From Gluconacetobacter takamatsuzukensis (GTDB lineage: Bacteria; Pseudomonadota; Alphaproteobacteria; Acetobacterales; Acetobacteraceae), in the NCBI RefSeq assembly GCF_014174275.1, contig NZ_JABEQK010000001.1:186001-250000 (forward strand): a stretch of DNA of 64,000 nt. The letters are read 5' to 3'. Position 1 is the first letter of the stretch. Each line of letters starts with the position of its first letter. Under the pieces are notes generated by a model that was not told the DNA's origin, did not search any database, and saw only the letters and a list, made by a program, of their open reading frames with translations. Positions 42,420-51,514 of the stretch are shown here, piece by piece. The translations under genes and the position numbers were made by a program.

Positions 42420-42496
42420 TGTTTTCTCCTCTTTCAGGTCCGTCTTGACGTCTCAGTAGCAGTCACTAGGGGGGCGTATGTCGATATATCGGGTCG

Positions 42497-43540
42497 TCAG
42501 CGTATTTGGGCGTTCATGGCGGCAGTACTGATCTGATTAAGAGGGACGATTTGAGAGGTCGCCCCGATCTCGGCGGCAACACGGGGCATTCCATAGACGA
42601 CGGAAGAGGCCTTGTCTTGCGCAATTGTCCAGGCTCCGGCCCGGTGCATTGCAAGAAGCCCTTCCGCGCCGTCCTGTCCCATTCCGGTCAGGATAATACC
42701 CAAGGCATTTTTGCCGACTTCCTCGGCAACTGAATCGAACAGGACGTCGACCGACGGACAGTGGCCATTGACCGGACTGGCTTTCATGAGCCGGGTCGAA
42801 TACTGGCCGTCACGCCGTTCGATAACCAGGTGTCGGTCCCCGCCGGGCGCGATTCTGACATCTCCGGGCTGCAGAGCTTCGCCGTTGCGGGCTTCGCTGA
42901 TGGAAAGCGCGGTAATCTTCTGATCGAGCCTGTTGGCGAAACTCGCGGTGAACAGGGCCGGCATATGCTGGCAAATGACGATCGGAGGACTGTGCGGCGG
43001 AAAACCGGCCAGCACCTGTTCCAAGGCTTCTACCCCGCCGGTCGACGAGCCGATGGCGACCAGCTTGAAATCATGCGCCCAATGTTTCTGAGGCTGGGCC
43101 GCGCAGGCGTTGCGCTCGGCAGGTTGGAGCTTTGCCACGGGATCGGAATGGGCTGCCTGTCGCACAAGATTGACCAGCCCGGCGAACGCGTCGGTGCCGG
43201 CGATGACGGAGGTCGGCTTCGGAAAGCAATCGAACGCACCCATCTGCAGGGCGGTGATCGCGATATCGGCCCCGCGCGCCGTCAGGCTGGATACCATGAT
43301 GACGGGTATCGGACGCAGCCGCATGATCTTGTCGAGAAACTGCAGGCCGTTCATGTTCGGCATTTCGACATCAAGCGTAATGACGTCCGGCTGATCCTTG
43401 ATGATCAGGTCGCGGGCTTCGATCGGATTTGCCGCTTCACCACAGATGACGATATCGGAATGCTGCGCAAAAGACCGACGAATGAGCGCCCTTACCGTTC
43501 GTGAATCGTCAACTACGAGAACCTTAACTGGCTTTCCCAC
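42497..43540 (-). CDS. cheB: chemoreceptor methylesterase CheB
   Basis: A 347-residue receiver plus methylesterase that removes methyl groups from receptors. The receiver has DD at 11-12 and Asp57 (VITLDVEMPNMNG). The esterase domain shows the Ser (AIGSSTGGVEAL), His (IVICQHMPALFT) and Asp (IILTGMGQDGAEGL) of the catalytic triad. It starts three bases after the cheR stop. Confidence 0.97.
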   Translation of the reverse strand: MGKPVKVLVVDDSRTVRALIRRSFAQHSDIVICGEAANPIEARDLIIKDQPDVITLDVEMPNMNGLQFLDKIMRLRPIPVIMVSSLTARGADIAITALQMGAFDCFPKPTSVIAGTDAFAGLVNLVRQAAHSDPVAKLQPAERNACAAQPQKHWAHDFKLVAIGSSTGGVEALEQVLAGFPPHSPPIVICQHMPALFTASFANRLDQKITALSISEARNGEALQPGDVRIAPGGDRHLVIERRDGQYSTRLMKASPVNGHCPSVDVLFDSVAEEVGKNALGIILTGMGQDGAEGLLAMHRAGAWTIAQDKASSVVYGMPRVAAEIGATSQIVPLNQISTAAMNAQIR

Positions 43541-43543
43541 GCG

Positions 43544-44386
43544 TCAAAGACCTTTTCTGTAAATCGTCGGGGCAACCTGTATCAGACCGCACTGGTTTGC
43601 GCACGACACGCGCTCGGAATGACCGACATAGAGAAAACCATCAGGTTCGAGCTTTTCCGCGAGGCGCTGCCACAGCCGCTCGCGCGTGTCGTCATCGAAA
43701 TAGATGACGACGTTCCGGCAGAAGATAGCCGTGAACGATCCCCGGATCGGCCATGATGCGTTGAGATTGAGGGCCCGGAAGGCGGGCAGTCGGCGGATGG
43801 GACCGTTAAAACGGTAATCGCCGTCCCCCGAAGGCTCCATGAACTGCGATTTCTTGCCGCTGGGAATGCCTTCGGTTTCTTCGGCAGAATAGACGCCTTC
43901 GGCTGCCTGTGCCACGACGTCGGTATTGATATCGGTCGCAAGAATACGCAGATCGTGCGACGTCGCATCGGGAAACGCCGTCATGACCGACATGGCGATG
44001 CTCCAGGGTTCTTGGCCCGTGGAACAGGCTGCCGACCACAATCGGCCTCGCTTTCCGGTCCGGACCTTTGCAGCAAGCTGGGGCATCACGACCGTTTCGA
44101 GATGTTCGAAATGGTTCTTTTCCCGGAAGAAGCTTGTGACGTTCGTGGTCAGGGCGCAGATTAGCTTCTGCATTTCACTCTGGCCGGCCGGAGTCGTCAC
44201 GAAGTCCAGATAGGCGTGGAACGAGGCGTGATTCAGTTCGCGCAGCCGGCGCGAAACGCGCGAATAGACCAGTGCTTTCTTCGTTATCGGAAGATGGATT
44301 CCGGCCTGCTCGCGCGCGATCTGCTGCACTCTCTGGAAATCGGCATCCGTGTAATCGGCTTCACCGACCGGCATCAGGTCGTTCAT
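43544..44386 (-). CDS. cheR: chemoreceptor methyltransferase CheR
   Basis: A 280-residue SAM-dependent enzyme that methylates receptor glutamates. An N-terminal helical domain (SRRLRELNHASFHAYLDFVT) precedes the SAM-binding domain with LWSAACSTGQEPWSIAMSVM, LRILATDINTDVVAQA, FCRNVVIYFDDDTRERLWQR and LYVGHSERV. Its start overlaps cheW by four bases. Confidence 0.97.
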   Translation of the reverse strand: MNDLMPVGEADYTDADFQRVQQIAREQAGIHLPITKKALVYSRVSRRLRELNHASFHAYLDFVTTPAGQSEMQKLICALTTNVTSFFREKNHFEHLETVVMPQLAAKVRTGKRGRLWSAACSTGQEPWSIAMSVMTAFPDATSHDLRILATDINTDVVAQAAEGVYSAEETEGIPSGKKSQFMEPSGDGDYRFNGPIRRLPAFRALNLNASWPIRGSFTAIFCRNVVIYFDDDTRERLWQRLAEKLEPDGFLYVGHSERVSCANQCGLIQVAPTIYRKGL

Positions 44387-44853
44387 TCGGAAACCGTGTC
44401 CCCCACCAACTGACCTACGACGGTTTCCAGGCGCAGGATGCCGATCATCCGGTCACCGACCAGGACCAGGCCGCCAAGACAACTGCCCTCTTCGGAAACG
44501 GCCTGCACGTCATTCATGTTGATGTCGGCCATGTCGATGACGCGATCGACCAGAAGGCCGCACACGACACCTTCCTTGGATTCGACAATCACCACGACGC
44601 GGCGCGGGTTGTCGGTCTGCGGCGGTACGTTCAGATAGATCGCCAGATCGATCACCGTCAGAATGATGCCGCGCAGATTGATGGCGCCACAGACATAGGG
44701 GGGCGCGAAGGGCAGCGTCGTCGTCTTCTCGAAGCCCCGAATTTCGCGAACGCTCAGGATAGGAATGCAGTATTCCTGCACGCCTATCGCGAACACGATC
44801 ATCTTGACGATCATGTCGTCGGCGACTTCTGCAACCGCGGTTTGTTCCGTCAT
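44383..44853 (-). CDS. cheW: chemotaxis coupling protein CheW
   Basis: A 156-residue adaptor joining CheA and receptors. The family elements are IVFAIGVQEYCIPILSVREI, INLRGIILTVIDLAIYL and VVIVESKEGVVCGLLVDRV. It lies 42 bases after cheA and overlaps cheR. Confidence 0.96.
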   Translation of the reverse strand: MTEQTAVAEVADDMIVKMIVFAIGVQEYCIPILSVREIRGFEKTTTLPFAPPYVCGAINLRGIILTVIDLAIYLNVPPQTDNPRRVVVIVESKEGVVCGLLVDRVIDMADINMNDVQAVSEEGSCLGGLVLVGDRMIGILRLETVVGQLVGDTVSE

Positions 44854-44895
44854 ATCCGTTTCCCTGCTTAAATACCGATGATCCGTATGGTCTGC

Positions 44896-47157
44896 CTATG
44901 CTGCCAGTCCGGCGCGGATATTGGCTGATTTGGTGTCGATCTGGCCGATGGCGGACGCGACCAGTGCCGAGACGTCAAGGATCAGGGAAACACTGCCGTC
45001 ACCAAGGATGGTCGCCGCGGAGACGCCGAAGATCGGTCGGTAGTTACTCTCCATGCTTTTGATGACGACCTGTGTCTGGTCGCGGATCTCGTCAACCACC
45101 AGGGCGGCCCGGGCGCCGGCTTCGTTTTCGACGACCAGAATGACCGCGTTGTGGAACGATTCCGGCGACGAGGCACTGGAGAGCTTCAGTGCCGTTGCCA
45201 GGGGGATCAGCGGCATGCAGTCGCCGCGGATGGACACCACGTTGCTGCCGTCGGGCAGGGCATAGATATCCCTCTGATTGACGATCATGGTTTCGATAAC
45301 CGCCGAGATCGGCAGAACCATGGTGGAGCCAGCAGCAGCGATCAGCATGCCGTCCAGAATGGCGAGCGTCAGAGGCAGGCTGAAACCGAATGTCGTGCCT
45401 TTGCCTGGTACGCTGCTGATGGTAATGCGGCCGCCGAGACTCTGAATGGCCTGCTTGACCACATCCATGCCGACGCCGCGCCCGGACAGGTTGGACACCG
45501 TCGCCGCTGTCGAGAACCCGGGCATGAAGATCAGATTATAGACCTCCTCGTCGGTCAGGGAGGCATCCGGCGGTATGATCCCCCGTTTGACCGCCGTATC
45601 AAAGACGCGCTGGCGATTGATACCCGCGCCGTCATCCTTGATGGTGATCAGAATGCGCCCCGACCGGTGTTCGGCGGACAGAACGATATGCCCCTCCGCC
45701 GGCTTGCCGGCGGCGATACGCGCTTCTTCGCTCTCGATTCCATGATCGACAGCGTTGCGCAGCATGTGGGTCAGCGGATCGGTCAATTTCTCGACCAGCG
45801 TCCGATCGACCTCGGTGTCTTCGCCTTCCAGCAGGAGGACGATGTTCTTGTTGGTCATGGAGGATGCTTCGCGCACCACGCGCTGCATGCGCTGGAACAC
45901 ACTGCGCACCGGTTGCGCGCGCACCGCCATGACGGCGTCCTGAATGTCGCGCGTCAGGGACTGCATGCTGCTGATGCTCTGGACCAGCTCATGCTGACCG
46001 GATGCATCGGTCCGCCGGGACAGGGATTCGATCGCTGCCTGGGCGATCACCAGTTCGCCGACCAGATCCATCAGATTGTCGATGCGATGCAGATCGACGC
46101 GAATCGATGCCTGTTCGGGTTTGCGGGCTGCTGCATGGACCCCTCCCGCTGCGGGTTGGGCTGCCGCCGCGATCGACGGCACGAGGGGGGTAGCGGAGGC
46201 CAGCGGCGCGACGGCATCGTCGTGGAGATGAGGCTCCGCCAGATCCATTTCCGTGAGCGAATCTGTCGTTTCCGGCTCGGCCTGGTCGAGCGGGTGCTCA
46301 AGGGCCGAATCGGCAGGCGTCGTGTCGTCCGCCTCGTCACGCGTGAGCGTGAAATCGCAGGTATCGCTGACCCAGTCGAAGACGGCGTTGGCGCTGTCTT
46401 CCGAGGCGTCGGCAGGCAGGACCACGCGCCAGGACAGATAGGATTTGCCGGGAATCAGATCGGCGAGGGGAGGCAGGGCCGAGCGATCGCAGGTGACCTC
46501 GATCTGGCCGCCGGCTTCCGTCGCGATATCCGTGAGACCGATCAGGATATTCCGGGCATCGTCGCCGCGTTCGTACAAAGCATCATGCGGACGGAACGTG
46601 ACGATGAGGGCGGCCGGAGCAAGTGCGGCAAGCTCCCCGAAGTCCAGATCGACCGGGACAGGCTCGAAATCCGCGGAAATCGGCTCGAAATCCATCGGGA
46701 TCGGGGTGAAATCCTGCGGAATGGCGGCTTCGGTTGCGGCCAACGCCGAAGAGGCGGCGCTCTGGTCTCCGCTGTCGCTGATGGCAGCCAGTTCGGCCTG
46801 GCTTTCCGCGACGCGGGCCGGATCTACCGTGTTGCCGCCACGGGCTTCGCTGACGAGGTCACTCAGGACATCCATCGCCTTGAGGAATGTCTTGACGACT
46901 TCAGGCGTTGGCGCAAAGCGTTCCGAACGCAGGCCGTCCAGCGAGTTTTCGAACACGTGGGAGAAGCGAACAAGGTTCTCGAGCCCGAACGATGCGGCTC
47001 CACCCTTGATCGAATGCACGGCGCGAAAGACGGCATTTACGGTTTCATGTTCGGATTCGCCATCCGACAGAGCTGAAAGTCCGCGTTCCAGTTCCTGCAG
47101 TTGCTCGTCACATTCCTGGAAGAAGATCTGCAGGATGTCGTCCATATCGGAACTCAT
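44896..47157 (-). CDS. cheA: chemotaxis histidine kinase CheA
   Basis: A 753-residue kinase. The HPt domain has His48 in VFRAVHSIKGGAASFGLENL. A P2-like domain (about 185-285) follows. P3 starts at RVDLHRIDNLMDLVGELVIA. The ATP-binding domain has the N box (LTHMLRNAVDHGIESEEARI), GAGINRQRVFDTAVKRG and LSGRGVGMDVVKQAIQSLGG. The CheW-like P5 domain is at the end (LPISAVIETMIVNQRDIYAL). It phosphorylates both CheYs and CheB in the operon. Confidence 0.97.
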   Translation of the reverse strand: MSSDMDDILQIFFQECDEQLQELERGLSALSDGESEHETVNAVFRAVHSIKGGAASFGLENLVRFSHVFENSLDGLRSERFAPTPEVVKTFLKAMDVLSDLVSEARGGNTVDPARVAESQAELAAISDSGDQSAASSALAATEAAIPQDFTPIPMDFEPISADFEPVPVDLDFGELAALAPAALIVTFRPHDALYERGDDARNILIGLTDIATEAGGQIEVTCDRSALPPLADLIPGKSYLSWRVVLPADASEDSANAVFDWVSDTCDFTLTRDEADDTTPADSALEHPLDQAEPETTDSLTEMDLAEPHLHDDAVAPLASATPLVPSIAAAAQPAAGGVHAAARKPEQASIRVDLHRIDNLMDLVGELVIAQAAIESLSRRTDASGQHELVQSISSMQSLTRDIQDAVMAVRAQPVRSVFQRMQRVVREASSMTNKNIVLLLEGEDTEVDRTLVEKLTDPLTHMLRNAVDHGIESEEARIAAGKPAEGHIVLSAEHRSGRILITIKDDGAGINRQRVFDTAVKRGIIPPDASLTDEEVYNLIFMPGFSTAATVSNLSGRGVGMDVVKQAIQSLGGRITISSVPGKGTTFGFSLPLTLAILDGMLIAAAGSTMVLPISAVIETMIVNQRDIYALPDGSNVVSIRGDCMPLIPLATALKLSSASSPESFHNAVILVVENEAGARAALVVDEIRDQTQVVIKSMESNYRPIFGVSAATILGDGSVSLILDVSALVASAIGQIDTKSANIRAGLAA

Positions 47158-47172
47158 GCCGTCCCCGCTTTT

Positions 47173-47556
47173 TCAGGCTGTTACTCGGCGGATTGCCGCA
47201 ATCAGGCTGTCGGAGCTGAATGGCTTGATGATCCATCCTGTCGCGCCGGCGGCCCGGGCCTTGGCCTTTTTCTCGGGATCGCTTTCCGTCGTCAGCACAA
47301 TGACCGGCAGATGTTTGAACTGGCTCATTTTGCGGACGGTTTCGATCACACCAAAACCATCCATGCGCGGCATGTTGATGTCGGTGATGATGACTTTAGG
47401 CGGAGGATCGGCACTTTCGAGGACTTCGATCCCCTCGACGCCGTCGGCCCCCTGGATGACGTCATACCCTGCTTCTTCCAACGCCTTACGCAGCATTCCT
47501 TGCATGGTTCGGGAGTCGTCAATGGTCAAGACACGCAAATTTTGTTTTTCCGTCAT
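47173..47556 (-). CDS. cheY: response regulator CheY (first copy, CheY1 position)
   Basis: A 127-residue receiver with DD at 13-14 (LTIDDSRTMQGML), Asp59 (VIITDINMPRMDGFG), Thr in IVLTTESD and Lys in WIIKPFSS. In rhizobial operons with this order the CheY upstream of cheA acts as a phosphate sink rather than on the motor; that role is inferred by synteny. It overlaps the STAS gene by four bases. Confidence 0.95.
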   Translation of the reverse strand: MTEKQNLRVLTIDDSRTMQGMLRKALEEAGYDVIQGADGVEGIEVLESADPPPKVIITDINMPRMDGFGVIETVRKMSQFKHLPVIVLTTESDPEKKAKARAAGATGWIIKPFSSDSLIAAIRRVTA

Positions 47557-47849
47557 GCTGAGAGCTCGCTGGAGGAAGGGGTGGGTTCCGACAGGAATTC
47601 ACTGACCCCGAAGAGGGCGAACGCTTCCCTGACTTTCTCTGACGGCGCGGTCAAGGGGCGACCGTTGGCCAGAAGAACCTGAAGGCACAGGCCGCCGACA
47701 TAAGTGACCTCGGAAGCGTCAAGATCGGCGTTCTGGGCTTCAGCCTGTTCGATCAGGCCCTTGAGCACATCGACCGCCGCTGAATCCAGACGGTCGGGCA
47801 ATGTCACACGGGCAGCTGGGGCGGGAGCCGTCTCGGTGTCAGTGGACAT
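47553..47849 (-). CDS. STAS-domain protein, CheS-like
   Basis: A 98-residue STAS domain protein (VTLPDRLDSAAVDVLKGLIE, then LDASEVTYVGGLCLQVLLAN). The phosphorylatable Ser of anti-sigma antagonists is replaced by Gly in YVGGLCLQ. It holds the place of cheS (orf2) in the Sinorhizobium che operon, where CheS works with CheA and CheY1. The ATG at 47849 shares one base with the stop of the receptor gene (TGATG). Confidence 0.8.
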   Translation of the reverse strand: MSTDTETAPAPAARVTLPDRLDSAAVDVLKGLIEQAEAQNADLDASEVTYVGGLCLQVLLANGRPLTAPSEKVREAFALFGVSEFLSEPTPSSSELSA

Positions 47850-49348
47850 CAGAAATCTTCCCATCCCTGATCGGACGACGTCGTCAGCAACGGCGTGGAA
47901 GCCGTGCGGGCCTTCGGTGTCTGAGGCGTCTTTACGACAGGCCGTTCAGCGGGGAGCGTAATCATGCTTTCGTCAAATGTATGGTTTCCGCGATCTTCAT
48001 TGATTTTGAAGCGGCTCAGGGTCTGGGTCAACGTTCTGGTCTCGGCCGTCAGATTATGGCTGGCGGCCGTCGTTTCTTCGACCATCGCCGCGTTTTGCTG
48101 CGTGACCTGATCCATGTCGCCGATGCTGCTCGTCACTTCAGACAGGCGCTGAGCCTGTTCGCGCGTGGACACCGAGATTTCCTCGACGCGAGTCGCGATA
48201 TTTTTCGTGCTGCCGGCGAATTCGCCCAGATAGCGTCCGGTCTGCTGCACGAGATCGACCCCCTTGTCGACCTGTTCCGCCGAGACTGAAATCAGACGCT
48301 TGATTTCATTGGCCGATTTCGCGGATTTTTCTGCGAGGGAGCGGACTTCCTGCGCCACGACAGCGAAGCCGCGGCCCGCGTCGCCGGCACGCGCTGCCTC
48401 GACGCCGGCATTCAGTGCCAGGACGTTGGTCTGGAAAGCGATGCCGTCGATGACCGATATGATCTCGCCGATCGCGTCCGACGATTTCTTGATGCCGTCC
48501 ATTGCCTGCGTCGTCTGGGTCATGACGTCGGTGGCCGACTTGACCTTGTCGAGGGACTGCTTGGCGTCCGAACTGGCCTCCGAGCAGGCCTTGGCCGTGC
48601 GCTGGACACCGTCGGTAATGGTGCGTACGGACGCGGCCGCCTGGCCGAGATTGGCTGCCTGCTTTTCCGTCCGCTTCGCCAGATCGTCGGATGCGGTCGA
48701 AATTTCGGTGGCACCTGTCGCGATCAGTTCCGAATTGCTGGCCAGGGCACGCATGGCATCGTTCAGGCGGGCTGCCGAGTTGTTGAAGGCGTCGCGAAGG
48801 GGGGAAAACTCGCCGTTGAAAATATCGCTCGTGATTCTGGTCCGCAGATCGCCGTGCGCCATATCCGCCAGGGCCGCACCCAGTTCGTCGATGGCGGCAT
48901 GGGTCTGCTGGTCGCGTGTCTGGCTGCGCTGGAGGGATTGCTGGATTTCTCCCGCCATGGAGGTCAGGCGGCTCTGCGCCTCTTTCTGTTCCTCGACCCG
49001 GCGTGCGAATTGGACCATCACGCGGGCCATGCGGCCGACGCAATCCTCGTTTTCAAGAAAGGGCACATTGCTGGGAAGTTCGCCCTTGCTCAGTTTCTCA
49101 CCCAGTTCGGTCAGCGTCTCGAGCGGCATTGTGACCACGCGCGACAGCATGAACCAGATCATCTGAACAACGAATGCGCCAAAGCCAAGAGCGCACATAT
49201 TCAGGATGAACATGTGCTGGATCGGCTCATGTATGAAGTAGCCGGCAGTCTCAATAATGATCTGGAGCAGAAGATATGCTTCCAGAGCCAACATTACCGT
49301 TCTGATCTTGCTTCGGAACGGTGCGTCCCGATACAGCCAATTCAACAT
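47849..49348 (-). CDS. chemoreceptor (MCP) without a large periplasmic domain
   Basis: A 499-residue receptor. Two hydrophobic segments ([20 protein letters not shown] and [20 protein letters not shown]) are separated by only about 10 residues, so there is no periplasmic sensor domain. A HAMP domain (about 68-120) and a second HAMP-like segment (about 150-205) lead to the signalling domain with the hairpin tip [20 protein letters not shown] and [20 protein letters not shown]. The last residues, QGWEDF, match the pentapeptide that tethers CheR and CheB. It is the first gene of the che operon and may sense membrane or energy state; that is inferred. Confidence 0.93.
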   Translation of the reverse strand: MLNWLYRDAPFRSKIRTVMLALEAYLLLQIIIETAGYFIHEPIQHMFILNMCALGFGAFVVQMIWFMLSRVVTMPLETLTELGEKLSKGELPSNVPFLENEDCVGRMARVMVQFARRVEEQKEAQSRLTSMAGEIQQSLQRSQTRDQQTHAAIDELGAALADMAHGDLRTRITSDIFNGEFSPLRDAFNNSAARLNDAMRALASNSELIATGATEISTASDDLAKRTEKQAANLGQAAASVRTITDGVQRTAKACSEASSDAKQSLDKVKSATDVMTQTTQAMDGIKKSSDAIGEIISVIDGIAFQTNVLALNAGVEAARAGDAGRGFAVVAQEVRSLAEKSAKSANEIKRLISVSAEQVDKGVDLVQQTGRYLGEFAGSTKNIATRVEEISVSTREQAQRLSEVTSSIGDMDQVTQQNAAMVEETTAASHNLTAETRTLTQTLSRFKINEDRGNHTFDESMITLPAERPVVKTPQTPKARTASTPLLTTSSDQGWEDF

Positions 49349-49827
49349 GCTGACCTAACTTTCCTTACACACTTGGCGGAGTACCGTCACGATCGGAGTT
49401 GCGCGTGCATACGGCCCGGCTTCGAATGGCGCACCGGATACCAATGGCTCTTTCACAGCGTACCCCTAGCATATGCCAAGGATAATGGGCTGACGCCTGT
49501 TCTCCAAGACCCCTTAGGTACCTTGTAAAGAGATGTTTTTATTTGAGTGGTGATTTCGCGGGCGCGCAAGAGGAATGTTGGGGCGCCGGCCTGCGCATCG
49601 CCGTGTGGTGTCTGCGCCCTTCGAAAATTCATATTACTTTCCAGCTGTTGACGCTGCGCTTCCTGCCTCGTGGAAGCGGGTACGCTCCGGTCGTGAAAAG
49701 AAAGCGGAAGGTATTATTTCCTCGCGGCCAAAGGGCTATGGGACAAATTTATTAATGAGTCGTTAAATTTTAGCTTAATGACGAAGTAAAATCCGTATTC
49801 ATTTTATTCTGATACCCTGCGGCCTGG
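49349..49827. other. intergenic region upstream of the che operon
   Basis: About 480 bases between the receptor gene and fliP, both on the minus strand. The half near fliP (49735-49810) is strongly AT-rich and holds a CtrA-type box. No gene is supported. Confidence 0.5.
49752..49766 (-). promoter_or_regulatory. CtrA-type box TTAA-N7-TTAA
   Basis: The sequence TTAATGAGTCGTTAA is a perfect TTAA-N7-TTAA, and on the minus strand it reads TTAACGACTCATTAA. This is the consensus for CtrA-family binding. It lies in an AT-rich stretch about 400 bases upstream of the che operon and downstream of fliP. A further TTAA follows at 49776-49779. Binding is inferred. Confidence 0.5.
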
Positions 49828-50679
49828 TCAGCCGCCAAAGCTTCGGACCAGGCCGCCCGAAACCATCTGCCAGCCATCGACCATGACGAAGAAGATCAGC
49901 TTGAACGGCAGGGAAATCGTAGCCGGCGGCAACATCATCATGCCCAGGCTCATCAGCACGCTGGATGTAACGATATCGATGACCAGGAATGGCAAATACA
50001 GGAGGAACCCCATCTCGAACCCGCGACTGAGCTCCCCGATCATGAAGGCTGGCATCAGTACGCGCCATGGGGTTTCGGAGGGGGTTTTCGGCGGCGGGAG
50101 GTTCGCCAGATGCAGGAATGTCGTGACGTCGGCTGGGCGCGCATTGGCCAGCATGAAGGTGCGGAAGGGTTCGGCCGCCGCTTTCAGGCCGTCCATCTCG
50201 CTGACATTGCCCTCCATCATCGGAACGATTCCGTGATTCCACGATTGCTCGAGAACCGGCTGCATGACGAAGAAGGTCAGGAATAGCGCCAGGCCGATGA
50301 TGACCGTATTGGGTGGCGTGCCCTGCGCGCCGATCGCGCCGCGCAGAAGGGATAGAACGATGATGATGCGGGTGAACGCGGTGACCATCACCAGCAGGCT
50401 GGGAGCCAGGGACAGGAGCGTGATGAGGGCCGTCAACTGCACGAGTCGACTGGTCGTTCCCGTATCGCCGAATCCCTTGCCGAGATCGAGCGTCAGGGAT
50501 TGAGCCAGCGCGGGATCGGGCATGACAGCCAGCACCGTGAAGGCCAGAATGGCTGTGACCAGGGCCCCTGAACCGAGGATGCGGTTCGCGAGCAATCGGG
50601 CTGTCAAGGCGTCACGCTCCCTTTGTTCGTCTCGATCGAATCTTTGCACGGCATTCCGGTTCTGCTCGGTGCGGTGCAT
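49828..50679 (-). CDS. fliP: flagellar export gate protein FliP
   Basis: A 283-residue membrane protein of the export gate. A cleavable N-terminal segment (ILAFTVLAVMPDPALAQSLT, about 42-61) is followed by four membrane helices and the signatures SLAPSLLVMVTAFTRIIIVL, PPNTVIIGLALFLTFFVMQP and GFLLYLPFLVIDIVTSSVLM, ending LPFKLIFFVMVDGWQMVSGG. The start is uncertain: 50679 is used because it avoids most of fliO, but it has no clear ribosome site. Confidence 0.93.
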   Translation of the reverse strand: MHRTEQNRNAVQRFDRDEQRERDALTARLLANRILGSGALVTAILAFTVLAVMPDPALAQSLTLDLGKGFGDTGTTSRLVQLTALITLLSLAPSLLVMVTAFTRIIIVLSLLRGAIGAQGTPPNTVIIGLALFLTFFVMQPVLEQSWNHGIVPMMEGNVSEMDGLKAAAEPFRTFMLANARPADVTTFLHLANLPPPKTPSETPWRVLMPAFMIGELSRGFEMGFLLYLPFLVIDIVTSSVLMSLGMMMLPPATISLPFKLIFFVMVDGWQMVSGGLVRSFGG

Positions 50680-50749
50680 GCGACGGGACAATCCTGTTGT
50701 TTTTGCCCGATTGTCGAAACGCTCGCGCGGCTGCTGACATGACACATGA

Positions 50750-51112
50750 TCAGTCGGTCTGCAGTTTCCCGGAGGACGGAGATGACGGAAAACCGTCTTC
50801 CGCGTCCGTCCACCCCAGAAACACATCCGTGCTTCCACCGGTCAGGATCAAGCCTGTTTTCCTACCATATCGTATGACGCTGAGGCGTCGGCGCTGGTCG
50901 ATGGACAGACTCTCGACAAGGACCAGGTCACGGGTTCGGCGCCCTTTCATCAGATAGGGCTCGAGGAATTTCAGGCCGTGGCGGCTGAGCAGAATCAAGG
51001 CGACCACCACCACGAGAGACGCGGCGACGGTCAGCCATGTCGTCAGGAACATTCCCGTGCCAAGTCCCAGTGATCCCGGTTGGGACGCGGTCGGAAAGCT
51101 TGGCCCTGACAT
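50750..51112 (-). CDS. fliO: flagellar biosynthesis protein FliO-like
   Basis: A 120-residue protein with one membrane helix (WLTVAASLVVVVALILLSRH, about 26-45) and a small cytosolic domain (RDLVLVESLSIDQRRRLSVI, then VFLGW). FliO assists FliP assembly. Its position between fliN and fliP is the standard one. Confidence 0.85.
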   Translation of the reverse strand: MSGPSFPTASQPGSLGLGTGMFLTTWLTVAASLVVVVALILLSRHGLKFLEPYLMKGRRTRDLVLVESLSIDQRRRLSVIRYGRKTGLILTGGSTDVFLGWTDAEDGFPSSPSSGKLQTD

Positions 51113-51122
51113 TTCGTCTTCT

Positions 51123-51497
51123 TCAGCTGGACGAGCCGGGCGAGGACGAAAGGATTTCCGTCATCGTGACGCCGATATGGTTGTCATCGACGACGACGAC
51201 TTCTCCGCGGGCGATCAGGCGATTGTTCGCATAAATATCGACAGCTTCGCCGAGCTTCTTGTTCAGCTCGACAACCGCGCCGCGCCCCAGTCGGAGCAAC
51301 TGGCTGACCGGCATCGTCGCCGTGCCGATCACGGCCGTGATCTTGACCGGAATGTCATAGACCGCTTCCATCTGATTGGTGCCGATACTGGCCTGACCCT
51401 TGTCGGCCTGTTCCGGCGTGTCGGATGGGGCGGAGGCGGCGGGCGCCGAGGTCGTCGCGAAATCCTCCAGCCCGATAGGTCCATTGTCCGAGTTCAT
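51123..51497 (-). CDS. fliN: flagellar motor switch protein FliN
   Basis: A 124-residue C-ring protein. After an Ala/Ser/Pro-rich N-terminus (about 1-45) comes the SpoA domain: VYDIPVKITAVIGTATMPVS, QLLRLGRGAVVELNKKLGE and IYANNRLIARGEVVVVDDN. It lies ten bases upstream of fliO and 17 after fliH. Confidence 0.96.
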   Translation of the reverse strand: MNSDNGPIGLEDFATTSAPAASAPSDTPEQADKGQASIGTNQMEAVYDIPVKITAVIGTATMPVSQLLRLGRGAVVELNKKLGEAVDIYANNRLIARGEVVVVDDNHIGVTMTEILSSSPGSSS

Positions 51498-51514
51498 GAT
51501 TCTCTCTGCCTAGT

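Noticed and set aside
45151-47076. 641-codon open frame antisense to cheA
   Set aside because: Shadow of cheA on the opposite strand; Arg-rich, no recognisable domain, no ribosome site.
49349-49500. Possible sigma-54 promoter upstream of the receptor gene (ttggcatatgc)
   Set aside because: The GG and GC pairs are five bases apart instead of the required ten; similar searches upstream of flgE, flagellin and flgG also failed.
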